Below are positions 1 to 9,134 of a DNA stretch of 64,000 nucleotides, piece by piece. The first letter of the stretch is position 1. Each line of letters starts with the position of its first letter. The translations under genes and the position numbers were made by a program. This DNA is from Deltaproteobacteria bacterium (GTDB lineage Bacteria > Desulfobacterota > GWC2-55-46), in NCBI GenBank assembly GCA_016182655.1, contig JACPGB010000017.1, forward strand, positions 1 through 64,000, written 5' to 3'. The notes beneath the pieces are model-generated. The model was not told where the DNA came from. It ran no database searches and saw only the letters and a list, made by a program, of their open reading frames with translations.

Positions 1-84
1 GTCGGAGAGACGATGAAGGCGACGAAGGGGCAGGCGAACCCTCAGGTGATAAACAAGCTCCTCAAGGAGAAGCTCGACAAGTAA
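1..84 (+). CDS. gatB: Aspartyl/glutamyl-tRNA amidotransferase subunit B, C-terminal end (partial)
   Basis: Frame 1 from position 1 reads VGETMKATKGQANPQVINKLLKEKLDK*, typical GatB C-terminus. Confidence 0.8.
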   Translation, partial: VGETMKATKGQANPQVINKLLKEKLDK

Positions 85-107
85 AATCTACCGATTTTAA
101 AAACCAA

Positions 108-140
108 AAAGGCCCGGCGAAAGCCGGGCCTTTTTGGTTT
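108..140 (+). terminator. Rho-independent terminator after gatB
   Basis: aaggcccggcgaaagccgggcctttttgg: GC stem plus T-tract. Confidence 0.8.
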
Positions 141-476
141 TGGGAATTATTATTGTCTTTTTATTCTTTGTTCTTTTTCAAAAACCCCCGGGCATAGGTG
201 AACGAAGCATAAGGGAGGAAGAAGCGAGCGCGCCGAGGGAGATTAGACGCTTGCGCTCGGCGCGCAAACAACTGGTAAATGAGCGCACAAGGGGCGCGCG
301 AGCGGTCCTCGCCGGACGGGCAAAGTTCATATGCAACGATAGCGGGGTATTTAGGTTATAAATCGTCTCCGGATACTCTTGCCCTGCGCCGAGCAGCCAC
401 CCTCCCCTCAGTCCCCTCCCATCGAGGGAGGGGAAGTTTAGAGAAATTCTCCGCAGTCTCTGCGGGTATTGCATTT

Positions 477-656
477 TTACGCTCTGTTACGCGCCTCCCA
501 AATTCCCGCTAACACCAACGCCCCGCCGCCGATAAAGAGAGCGAAGAGAAATACGCCCGGGGCAAGCCCTGCCTTGAGCCCCAGAAGGGCGTTCAGGAAC
601 CCGAGCCCCAGGAGAACGGAGCCGAAGAATTTCTTTCCCGCGCCTCTCCGCCTCAT
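477..656 (-). CDS. Small hydrophobic (probable 2-TM) protein, 59 aa
   Basis: Minus-strand ATG at 656 overlaps the stop of the radical SAM gene (ATGA overlap); MRRRGAGKKFFGSVLLGLGFLNALLGLKAGLAPGVFLFALFIGGGALVLAGIWEARNRA*. Absent from the supplied ORF track, apparently because of its length. Confidence 0.55.
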   Translation of the reverse strand: MRRRGAGKKFFGSVLLGLGFLNALLGLKAGLAPGVFLFALFIGGGALVLAGIWEARNRA

Positions 657-1849
657 CCCCTGTACCTCGATTTAAGTTCTGCCATCACATCAGGCGTTAT
701 CTCGGAGAGCCCCTTCGCCTTTGCGTATCTCTCGACGCCCTTCTTGACCATCGGCCTTAAAAATGCGGGGACCTTCGCAAGTCTCTCGATAGCTTCCCCT
801 GTCCACACAGGCTCGCTCTTATCCAAGTCGGCCCTGGGCTTCGGCTCATACGAGCACCATCCGTCCTCGCCCATGATATCGCCGGAATCGGAGAGAGCGC
901 GCGCCCTGCACCCGCCGCAGGTCTCGGCAAACTCGCAGTCCCTGCACCGGCCCTTGAGCGAGGGAGCGGAGAGTAGCCTGAACGATGCGTCCCCGGCGAT
1001 TATCTCCGCGATGGTGAAATCCCTCAAGCTCATCGATTGTCTTGTCACAGGCATGTACGGGCACGGGGTCACGAGACCGTCGGGAGATATCCTCAGATAT
1101 CCTTTTCCTGCGATGCACCCCGATGTGCCTGTTGAGAGGGCCGATGAAGGTCCAGTGAGCCTCAATATGTGCGGGGCGCACCTCGCTCGCGCCGCGACAC
1201 CGCCTTCATTGGAGAGCTCCACGATCTCTTTGAGAGCCTCTTCGTATTCGGCGGGGGTTATATCGCTCATCTTCTCCCCCCTGCCCGTGCAGACGAGGAA
1301 GAAGAAGTTCACCCCCCGCGCGCCGGTCTCCCCCGCGAACGATGCGAGTCTGCGGAGCCTCCCCCGGTTCTCCTTCGTCACGGTCGCGTGGATCTGAAAG
1401 TCTATCCTCTCGTCCTTAAGATATTGAAGCCCCTCTACCGTCTTTTGCCACGCATCTTTCACGCCGCGAAAGCTGTCATGAAATGACGGCTCTATCGAAT
1501 CGACGCTTACGCCCGCGCCCTTTATGCCGCTTTCACGGATGCGCCGCGCGGCTTCTCTGTCTATGAGCGTCCCGTTCGTGCCGAGCACGACGGTCAGACC
1601 TTTTGAATTTGCGTATGAGGCGACATCATATATGTCAGGCCGGAGGAGCGGCTCGCCGCCGGTAAGTATCAGCATCGCGTCCGGCGCGTCGATTGCTATC
1701 TTGTCAAGAAATACCAAGGCCTCTGCGGTCGAAATGTCGTCCTTGCCCGCAAGCTCCACTGCGTCGAGATAGCAGTGGGCGCACTTGAGGTTGCACCTCT
1801 TCGTGATGTTCCAGGATATGAGAAAGGGCCTTACGGAAGCCTCAGTCAT
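653..1849 (-). CDS. Radical SAM/SPASM protein (AhbD/NirJ-like) with C-terminal PCP_red-like domain
   Basis: CNLKCAHCY radical SAM motif, GGEPLLRPD, SPASM-like CRDCEFAETCGGCRA, C-terminal PAFLRPMVKKGVERYAKAKGLSEITPDVM. Confidence 0.8.
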   Translation of the reverse strand: MTEASVRPFLISWNITKRCNLKCAHCYLDAVELAGKDDISTAEALVFLDKIAIDAPDAMLILTGGEPLLRPDIYDVASYANSKGLTVVLGTNGTLIDREAARRIRESGIKGAGVSVDSIEPSFHDSFRGVKDAWQKTVEGLQYLKDERIDFQIHATVTKENRGRLRRLASFAGETGARGVNFFFLVCTGRGEKMSDITPAEYEEALKEIVELSNEGGVAARARCAPHILRLTGPSSALSTGTSGCIAGKGYLRISPDGLVTPCPYMPVTRQSMSLRDFTIAEIIAGDASFRLLSAPSLKGRCRDCEFAETCGGCRARALSDSGDIMGEDGWCSYEPKPRADLDKSEPVWTGEAIERLAKVPAFLRPMVKKGVERYAKAKGLSEITPDVMAELKSRYRG

Positions 1850-3023
1850 TCCCCATCCGCTCCCTTACCTTGCGCATGTATTGCGGGGTTATTGTCTCCA
1901 CGCCGTCTTTCCGCGCCGCGTCCTCTGCCATCTTCCTTACCATCTGCCGGATGAAAGAGGGGATGGACGAGAGCAATTTCTCTGCCTCGGCGTCCCACTC
2001 CACGCCGGACGCGGCTGTTTGAGGCAATGCCGCCTCTTTTGATGTGATAAGTATGTTGCAGGGCGCTTCGCGGAGGCAGTTCTCTGCAACCGACCCTATA
2101 TCGAGCGAAGGGACCGCGTGCGCGCCGGTACGACCGAGTGCGAGGATAAAAGGCCTCTCAGCATTGCAATGCCTGATTATCTCCGCTGATGCCTTGCCTG
2201 AAAGGAGGGTCGTCTTAAGGGTTATCCCCGCGTCCCCGGCCATCTTCACGGCGCTCTCAAGGTGGCTGGCGTAGATCCTGGCGAGCCCCGAGTCTATTAT
2301 CTCGTCGTGGAGCTTTTCCTGCTCTTTGAAGCGGAAGAGCCGCCCCGCCTCATCGGATAACACCCCGGCTATGGAGCGGAACGCGGTCCTGTGGAAGTCG
2401 GGGTCGAACGCGCTTACGGCCTCGACACCTGTATTGAAAAATTTTGAGAGACAGATAGCCGCGTTCATTGCACCGAATGACGCGGGGCTTCCGTCTATCG
2501 CAACGGCGATATCACCCGAAGGCCCTGAGTAAGACGCATCCTTCATTATAAGAAGGTCGCACTTTATGCGCCTCGCGACGCGTTCGACGACTGACCCTAT
2601 CCTTGAGAACTCCGTCTTTCCGAGCCCGTGCGCGCCCATGACGACGAGGTCGTAGGCGTTCTCTTCCGCCTCTTTGACTATCTCTTCGAAGTTTTTGCCT
2701 TCCCTGCTAATACATAAGGCCTTCAGCCCTGTGCCTTCTGCCCTTGCGAGGAACGGCGCGATGTAGGAGTCAGAGATTATCCTGAGCCCCTTTTCAATGA
2801 GCCCCTCGTGTATCTCCCTCTGCTCCTTAAGCTTCTCTTCTGCCCTGTATTCGGCTGGTAGCCCGCCCTCCATTTCCTTGAACCGCTCGCTGTGGAGCCG
2901 GGCCGCGTAGACATGACAGCCGGCGACGGTCGCGCGCGAGGCCTCGGCGATGCGTAAGCCCGCCTCAACGCCTGAGTTGGCATAGTCCGAATTGTCAAGG
3001 CAGAAGAGTATCTTTCTATACAT
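1842..3023 (-). CDS. Tandem universal stress protein with C-terminal PCP_red-like domain
   Basis: Two USP-like units (MYRKILFCLDNSDYA...VVMGAHGLGK; IAVAIDGSPAS...LALGRTGAH) plus C-terminal PSFIRQMVRKMAEDAARKDGVETITPQYM. Confidence 0.75.
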   Translation of the reverse strand: MYRKILFCLDNSDYANSGVEAGLRIAEASRATVAGCHVYAARLHSERFKEMEGGLPAEYRAEEKLKEQREIHEGLIEKGLRIISDSYIAPFLARAEGTGLKALCISREGKNFEEIVKEAEENAYDLVVMGAHGLGKTEFSRIGSVVERVARRIKCDLLIMKDASYSGPSGDIAVAIDGSPASFGAMNAAICLSKFFNTGVEAVSAFDPDFHRTAFRSIAGVLSDEAGRLFRFKEQEKLHDEIIDSGLARIYASHLESAVKMAGDAGITLKTTLLSGKASAEIIRHCNAERPFILALGRTGAHAVPSLDIGSVAENCLREAPCNILITSKEAALPQTAASGVEWDAEAEKLLSSIPSFIRQMVRKMAEDAARKDGVETITPQYMRKVRERMGND

Positions 3024-3141
3024 AGGGCGCTATATTATCACAACTCCCGCAAACAAAAAAAGCGGGAGCGGCCCCGCTTTTCCAACCCCCTTGCCCGTCA
3101 ATTTTCTACCCTTAACAAGGGGAGGCCGGGTGGGGTCTATT

Positions 3142-4398
3142 TCAAAACAGCTTTATCTGCCCCGGCGTCGCCGGCATCGGCACATTTGCCTTGCCGAATA
3201 TATTTATCTTCCCGAATTCTCCATCAAACCCCGGGGTTATGCCGATGTCCCCGCTACGGACCTTTGCGACGGCGAGCGCGACCTTTTCTCCGGCGAGCCG
3301 CGCGATGTCCGCGACATTCATGTCGAGCAGTATCGCGAACTCGCTTCCCGCCTCGGCGACCAATCTCCTGTACTCCTTCTGCACCTTTTTGGATGCCGGG
3401 CCGACCTCGAATGCCTCGGATAATATCTCTTCGAGCGGCACCATCGCCCGCGAGGGTATCGCATTCGGCGGAGCGTACCCCGCGGGCCTGTCAGAGAGCT
3501 CCGCTACCCTGGACAAGACGCCGATGGTGAGCCCCTTTCCGCAGACCGGGCAGATTTTGTCCGCCGCCTTCGACTCCTGCGGCGAATACAATACCCCGCA
3601 CTCCCTGTGGCCGTCGTAGTGGTACTTCCCCTCTTCGGGGTAGAACTCGACGGTATAGAGGAACCGCTTCGCGTCCTTTGTCCTGATTATCCCGGTTATC
3701 TCGTTGTACGATAGCGCGCAGTCGAAGACGTTGGCCTCCCGCCCGAGTTTCGACGGAGAGTGCGCGTCAGAGTTCGATATGAGCGTGATGTCGTCGAGCG
3801 CGGATAACCTCCAGTTCATCTCAGGGTTAGAGGACAGCCCGGTCTCTATCGCCCTGATATGCTCTGCGAGGGCCCCGAAGCACTCGTCAATGGAATCAAA
3901 CCCTGACTTCGACCCGAATATCGAGAACCACGGCGTCCACGCGTGCGCGGGTATGAGCATGGCGTCAGGAGAGGCGTCGAGGACGATCTTTAAGAGGTCT
4001 TGCGAGGAAAAACCGAAGATGGGCCTGCCGTCGGATTTTATGTTCCCGAGCCTTCCGAATGCCTCGTTCATCTTCCGGACGGCTTCTATCGACGGCGCAA
4101 GGAGGAGGGAGTGCATCTTCCTTACCCTCCCTCCCTGCGAAAAAATATTGCTCACCTCCGCGGTCAGGATGAAGCGCGGCCCATCGCCTTTGTCCTTCTT
4201 AAGCGTAAAAAGCCCGTCCTCGGCTGGCTCAAGCAATTCTTCAATGGATGCGAAGTGCGCCGGGTGGGTGAAGTCCCCGGTGCCGACGACGTCTATCCCT
4301 TTTATCCGGGCCCACTCGGCGATTACTGGGAGCGTCATGTCCCTGCTCGTCGCCCGCGAGTACTTGCTGTGTATGTGGAGGTCGGCTATGACGCGCAC
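3142..4398 (-). CDS. PHP-domain protein, endonuclease Q-like
   Basis: ADLHIHSKYSRATSRDM, GTGDFTHP, Cys cluster CGVLYS...CPVCGKGL. Confidence 0.75.
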   Translation of the reverse strand: MRVIADLHIHSKYSRATSRDMTLPVIAEWARIKGIDVVGTGDFTHPAHFASIEELLEPAEDGLFTLKKDKGDGPRFILTAEVSNIFSQGGRVRKMHSLLLAPSIEAVRKMNEAFGRLGNIKSDGRPIFGFSSQDLLKIVLDASPDAMLIPAHAWTPWFSIFGSKSGFDSIDECFGALAEHIRAIETGLSSNPEMNWRLSALDDITLISNSDAHSPSKLGREANVFDCALSYNEITGIIRTKDAKRFLYTVEFYPEEGKYHYDGHRECGVLYSPQESKAADKICPVCGKGLTIGVLSRVAELSDRPAGYAPPNAIPSRAMVPLEEILSEAFEVGPASKKVQKEYRRLVAEAGSEFAILLDMNVADIARLAGEKVALAVAKVRSGDIGITPGFDGEFGKINIFGKANVPMPATPGQIKLF

Positions 4399-5169
4399 TT
4401 ACAATCCCATTATATTGAAGCCGGAGTCCACATATATAGTCTCTCCGGTCACTCCGCTCGATAATTCGCTCAGGAGGTAGAGCGCGGTCTTCGCGACATC
4501 CTCCTGCGTGACGTTCCGGCGTAGCGGCGACTTGGCCTCCACGACGTCCAGTATCTGCTTGAACCCGGTGATGCCCATGGCCGCGAGCGTCCTTACAGGC
4601 CCGGCGGATATGGTATTTATCCTAATACCCTTGGGGCCGAGATCCGCGGAGAGGTACTTGACGCTTGCCTCAAGCGCCGCCTTCGCGACTCCCATCACAT
4701 TGTAATTCGCTATGACCTTCTCGGCCCCGTAGTAGCTCAAGGTCACAAAAGCCCCGTTCCTGCCTTCCATCAGGGGCGAGGCCGCTTTCGCGAGCGCGAC
4801 GAGAGAAAAGGCGCTCACGTCCATCGCTATCCTGAAGCCTTCCCGCGAGGTGTTCATGAACTCGCCCTTCAACTCCTCCTTCTTTGCAAAGGCGAGCGAG
4901 TGGACGAGCGCGTCGAGCCCGCCCCACTCCTCTCTTATCCTCTTGAATACCGCCTCTATCTCCTCGTCTTTCGTAACGTCGCAGGGCATGATGATCTTGG
5001 AGCCGACGGACTCGGCGAGCGGCACTACCCTGGATTCGAGCGCCTCACCCGCGTATGTGAAGGCGAGCTCCATCCCCTCTTTCCTGAGTATCTGGGCTAT
5101 GGCCCAGGCTATCGACTTTTCATTTGCGACCCCGAATATCACACCTTTTCTGCCGTTCAAGAGCCCCAT
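4399..5169 (-). CDS. fabI: Enoyl-[acyl-carrier-protein] reductase (NADH)
   Basis: MGLLNGRKGVIFGVANEKSIAWAIAQ, SYYGAEKVIANYNVMGVAKAALEASVKYLSADLGPKGIRIN; FabI family. Confidence 0.93.
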   Translation of the reverse strand: MGLLNGRKGVIFGVANEKSIAWAIAQILRKEGMELAFTYAGEALESRVVPLAESVGSKIIMPCDVTKDEEIEAVFKRIREEWGGLDALVHSLAFAKKEELKGEFMNTSREGFRIAMDVSAFSLVALAKAASPLMEGRNGAFVTLSYYGAEKVIANYNVMGVAKAALEASVKYLSADLGPKGIRINTISAGPVRTLAAMGITGFKQILDVVEAKSPLRRNVTQEDVAKTALYLLSELSSGVTGETIYVDSGFNIMGL

Positions 5170-5376
5170 CGGAACCTCCCTTTAGAACATCATTTTCTTC
5201 CATGTTCCCATTTCTCTATCATTTATAGCCGTGCAATTCAACAGCTGATTTCCCGAGCTCTTGCCAGAGCCCCCCTTTTCTGATAAATTTAAAAGGTGCG
5301 TCCATAAGTGTCTGAAAAAGTTGCAAAAGAGGCATCGACGAGCGAAAAACGGGGTAGCCCGACGCGGAGGTTTTCA

Positions 5377-5865
5377 ATGACATTCGAGCATATGGAAGAG
5401 AAAGAGGCCGTAAAGAGGGCGGCGCTTATAGAGGTGAACGGTTACAGGTTCTACCACCTCCTTGCGGAGCGCACCGAGAGCGGCAGGGCAAAGACGGTAT
5501 TCAAGAAGCTCGCCGAGGACGAAAAGAAGCACCTGAAGGTGATAGAGAACAAATACTTTCCCGGGGCCGGGTTCGGCGACCAGGTGACCGACGAGGAGCT
5601 CGTCATAGAGGACTACATAGACAGCATGGGCGCGGCCGACATATTCACGAAGCGGATAAACGTCGAAGACCTTCTCCGCATCGTAGACACCACAAAGAAG
5701 GCGCTCATCGTCGCGCTCGACACGGAGCGCCATTCGGTCAGGTACTTCGAGGACCTCTCGAAGAGGTCGAAGACCGCCGAGGGCAGGTCCATGTACAATG
5801 CGCTCGCCGACGAGGAGAGGGCCCATGTGAGCGAGATAGAAGGCCTCCTCACGCTGGAGGCGTAA
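5377..5865 (+). CDS. Ferritin-like / rubrerythrin-family diiron protein
   Basis: Four-helix ExxxxH-type motifs; ATG at 5377 has a good RBS (gcggagg), ORF extends to 5308. Confidence 0.7.
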   Translation: MTFEHMEEKEAVKRAALIEVNGYRFYHLLAERTESGRAKTVFKKLAEDEKKHLKVIENKYFPGAGFGDQVTDEELVIEDYIDSMGAADIFTKRINVEDLLRIVDTTKKALIVALDTERHSVRYFEDLSKRSKTAEGRSMYNALADEERAHVSEIEGLLTLEA

Positions 5866-5872
5866 CCAAAAG

Positions 5873-6874
5873 ATGCCAGAGCTAAGGCTTAACCTCGTCA
5901 CAAGGGAATGGGTCATCATAGCGACCGAGCGCGCAAAGAGGCCGATGGACTTCAAGAACTCGGTCGATAAAAGGATAATCCCCGAGTTCCTGAAGACCTG
6001 CCCATTCTGCCCCGGCAACGAATCAAAGACACCGACCGAGCGTTCCCGCCTCCCGCTCGAAGGCCCCTGGAGGGTAAGGGCCGTCGACAACAAATACCCG
6101 GCGCTCGGCAAGGGAGAAAAGAAGCTCTCGGCAGACGGGTTCAGGCGTTCTATATCAGGCGTCGGCATACACGAGGTGATAGTAGAGAGCCCCATCCACA
6201 ACCAGACGACCGCGCTAATGGACCTCGCCGACATAGAGGACATATTCCTGACCTACAGGGAGCGGTTCATAGCGGCCCACAACGACCCCCGGGTCGAGCA
6301 CACCATACTTTTCAAGAACCACGGCGAGGACGCCGGCGTCACAATCGAACACACGCACTCGCAACTTGTGGCCGTCCCGGTAGTCCCAATACAGATAAGG
6401 GACCGGGTGCAGGCGGCCTTGCATTTTTTTGACGATACCGGGGAGTGCATGCTCTGCGCGATGATAAAGAGGGAGCGCGAGGAGAAGGTGCGGGTCGTGA
6501 TAGAGACAGACCGCTTCCTGACGTTCGTCCCCTACGCCGCGCTCTCGCCCTTCCACACATGGATATTCCCGAAGAGGCACTCGGCGGCATTCTCCACGAT
6601 AACGGACGAAGAGGTAAAGGAGATAGCCTTTCACCTGAAGGCCCTCCTGTCGAAGTTCTACTTCGGGTTGGAGGACCCGGCCTACAACTATGTAATAAGG
6701 TCGGGCCGCCCGCAGGACGCCGATAACGAATACTGCCACTGGTACTTGTCAATTGTCCCCCGCCTCACCAAGGCCGCGGGCTTCGAGCTCGGTAGCGGCA
6801 TGTTCATCAACACCGTCGTGCCGGAGAAGAGCGCGGAGTTTCTGAGGTCCGTCCGCGTGGAGAGCGCGCGCTGA
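5873..6874 (+). CDS. galT: Galactose-1-phosphate uridylyltransferase
   Basis: [38 protein letters not shown]..., [12 protein letters not shown]. Confidence 0.88.
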   Translation: MPELRLNLVTREWVIIATERAKRPMDFKNSVDKRIIPEFLKTCPFCPGNESKTPTERSRLPLEGPWRVRAVDNKYPALGKGEKKLSADGFRRSISGVGIHEVIVESPIHNQTTALMDLADIEDIFLTYRERFIAAHNDPRVEHTILFKNHGEDAGVTIEHTHSQLVAVPVVPIQIRDRVQAALHFFDDTGECMLCAMIKREREEKVRVVIETDRFLTFVPYAALSPFHTWIFPKRHSAAFSTITDEEVKEIAFHLKALLSKFYFGLEDPAYNYVIRSGRPQDADNEYCHWYLSIVPRLTKAAGFELGSGMFINTVVPEKSAEFLRSVRVESAR

Positions 6875-7299
6875 TGGGGGTCCACAGGAACCCGCTCCCG
6901 ACCGTCGATATCATAATCGAGCTCAAGGGCGGGATAGTCCTTATAAAGAGGAAGAACCCTCCCCCGGGATGGGCCATCCCCGGAGGGTTCGTCGACGCGG
7001 GAGAGTCCCTTGAAGACGCGGCGAGAAGAGAGGCGCTTGAGGAGACCTCTTTGAGGGTGCGCCTCAAGTGCCAGTTGCACGCCTACTCGGACCCGAAGAG
7101 GGACCCGCGCTTCCATACCGTATCAGTCGTATTCGTCGCCGAGGCAGAAGGAACCCCGCGAGCGCAAGACGACGCAAAGAACGTAGCCGTATTCTCCGAG
7201 TCTGATATCCCCAAAAACCTCGCCTTCGACCACGCCAAAATACTCACTGATTACTTCAGATGGAAAAGGGAAGGGTTTGGGGTGTTTGAGATTGGGTAG
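6874..7299 (+). CDS. NUDIX hydrolase
   Basis: Nudix box [22 protein letters not shown]. Confidence 0.9.
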   Translation: MGVHRNPLPTVDIIIELKGGIVLIKRKNPPPGWAIPGGFVDAGESLEDAARREALEETSLRVRLKCQLHAYSDPKRDPRFHTVSVVFVAEAEGTPRAQDDAKNVAVFSESDIPKNLAFDHAKILTDYFRWKREGFGVFEIG

Positions 7300-7300
7300 C

Positions 7301-7330
7301 TGCGGGTTCAGGTTGTAACCTGAACCCGCA
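7301..7330. repeat. REP palindrome copy 1
   Basis: tgcgggttcaggtt-gt-aacctgaacccgca, 14-bp perfect stem. Confidence 0.85.
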
Positions 7331-7338
7331 AAGGTTAT

Positions 7339-7983
7339 ATGGCCATCAAATATCTGAAGATCATTGGATTAGTGCTCGCAGGTTTTTTTCTGGGAGTGTG
7401 GGTTTGCTCTTATTTGGTACCTGACATTGGGGGAGAGCGTGATAAAGCGGCGCGCCTTGTTATGGAAGACGCATCTGTCTGGTTTATAGAAAAGGGTCTC
7501 TCGGAATATTATGATGGGAAAAGCTTGAAAAAGATCGCAGAGCGATTGGAAAAGAATGGGGCGCATTTGTCTACCTCTATTGTGATAGGCCGGAATGATG
7601 AGATGGCTGAGATAGCGCTTGAATATTATTGGGTCGGTGATTGGGTGCGTTGCTATACGCGAAAAGAATCAAAAGGGAAGATATATGAATATTGGGTAAT
7701 AAAAAGGAGTGCAAGACGCGATGATGTGAAAAAAGAAATATATTTTCTGGTGGCTGCGGCGGATAGTTTGAACAAAAAGAGGGAGATATTGCATCGCTCG
7801 GGAAGATTCTTTTCAAAGTATCTCTTGCCGGATAGGAGTTACCTGAACTTCCCGGTTGATGATGACCGTCAGATTTATAAGCTTAAACCCTGGAGGAGCT
7901 TTCCGGAGGCGTATGCCAATACGGAGCTGGAGGGGATAGAAGTGCGCTTTGAGAATGGCCGATATATCAGAAGGAAAAGGTGA
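7339..7983 (+). CDS. Hypothetical protein with N-terminal TM segment
   Basis: Open frame, N-terminal hydrophobic segment IIGLVLAGFFLGVWVCSYL. Confidence 0.55.
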   Translation: MAIKYLKIIGLVLAGFFLGVWVCSYLVPDIGGERDKAARLVMEDASVWFIEKGLSEYYDGKSLKKIAERLEKNGAHLSTSIVIGRNDEMAEIALEYYWVGDWVRCYTRKESKGKIYEYWVIKRSARRDDVKKEIYFLVAAADSLNKKREILHRSGRFFSKYLLPDRSYLNFPVDDDRQIYKLKPWRSFPEAYANTELEGIEVRFENGRYIRRKR

Positions 7984-8040
7984 TTGATATTCGTTGTGAG
8001 AACATTGGTAGGGGGAGTTAAAAAAAGAGAATACGGATTT

Positions 8041-8066
8041 GTCGGGTTACGCTACGCTAACCCGAC
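8041..8066. repeat. Palindromic repeat gtcgggtta-cgctacgc-taacccgac
   Basis: 9-bp inverted repeat; resembles a palindrome common in many bacterial genomes. Confidence 0.6.
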
Positions 8067-8114
8067 CTACAAGAAAAGGTATTCGCAAGCATGTGAAATA
8101 TGTTTTTGTTCATC

Positions 8115-8384
8115 GCGGGTTCAGGTTTGCAACCAGTAGTGTCCGGTAAAAATTGAAAATTTCTTTGAAAATATGGGGCCTTATCTGGCTCTTTTATTAG
8201 CCGGACAGCATGTAGTAACCCTTAAAATAGCTATAAGAGCCTATTTGCACAAAAGGTTTTTCCGGACAGCATATTTTGCCAAGACCTAACTTCTTGAAAA
8301 ATAAGCAATTTATTTTTCTCGATAAGCCTCTACCGATGAACTTGAAAATTTAACCGGACAGTAGTGGTTTGCAACCTGAACCCG
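8115..8384. repeat. REP palindrome copy 2, interrupted by a 231-bp insertion
   Basis: Left half 8115-8134 gcgggttcaggtttgcaacc, right half 8366-8384 ggtttgcaacctgaacccg. Confidence 0.8.
8135..8365. mobile_element. MITE-like non-autonomous element with inverted termini and 11-bp target duplication
   Basis: Termini agtagtgtccggtaaaaatt / aaatttaaccggacagtagt; flanked by direct repeats ggtttgcaacc (8124-8134, 8366-8376); no coding capacity. Confidence 0.75.
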
Positions 8385-8450
8385 AAAGTTCGTAATTCAA
8401 AACCAGTATGATATTCTAGATTGCAAGTACGACTAAAGAGCGCAAACAAT

Positions 8451-8951
8451 ATGCCTTCAATTAGAATATCAAAAGACGCCGTCTCTGATATTTATTTCCT
8501 TACCTTTACCGTCAAAAACTGGTATTACATATTCGACAGAAACAACCGCTTTGATATTCTAGCCGATTCAATAAAATATTGCCAAGAGCATAAAGGACTT
8601 AAGCTGTATGCTTATGTTTTTATGCTCAACCACATCCATCTGGTCGCCTCTGCGCCGGACATGGTCTCCTTTGCAAGGGACTTTAAAAAGTTTACCTCAA
8701 AGGCGATCCGGAAGAATATAATTGCAACGGAGCCGGACGCGCTCGGCCTTTTTGAGGGCGACAATGGGAAATATGAGTTCTGGGCAAAGACGAACATGCC
8801 CAAGGCCATTGAAAGCGAGCCCTACTTCCTGCAGAAGATCGACTATGTCCACAACAACCCTGTCCGCAAGCAATATGTACAAAGGCCGGAAGATTGGGTA
8901 TGGTCGTCCGCAAACCCTGACAGCAGTATAAAGACCGAGCCGCTATTCTGA
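8451..8951 (+). CDS. REP-associated tyrosine transposase (Y1_Tnp / IS200-like, RAYT)
   Basis: FMLNHIHLVASAPD (HUH motif), YVHNNPVRKQYVQRPEDWVWSSA; ORF can start at 8421. Confidence 0.85.
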   Translation: MPSIRISKDAVSDIYFLTFTVKNWYYIFDRNNRFDILADSIKYCQEHKGLKLYAYVFMLNHIHLVASAPDMVSFARDFKKFTSKAIRKNIIATEPDALGLFEGDNGKYEFWAKTNMPKAIESEPYFLQKIDYVHNNPVRKQYVQRPEDWVWSSANPDSSIKTEPLF

Positions 8952-8984
8952 CAAGGTCGCTGATATGAGGGATTACGAATTATA

Positions 8985-9010
8985 GGGTTCAGGTTACAAA
9001 CCTGAACCCG
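8985..9010. repeat. REP palindrome copy 3
   Basis: gggttcaggtt-aca-aacctgaaccc downstream of the RAYT gene. Confidence 0.85.
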
Positions 9011-9134
9011 CATGGAGACTGATTTAAATATCATTAGAGTCGTTATATAATCCCCCTCAGTCCCCCTTTAGAAAGGGGGGAAAATTTACATCGGACACTC
9101 CCATCAGAGTAAAAGAGAAAAGGGGGGGAACAAG

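Noticed and set aside
178-474. Minus-strand ORF 178-474 and plus ORFs 134-512
   Set aside because: They overlap the composite intergenic repeat and terminator; no protein-level support.
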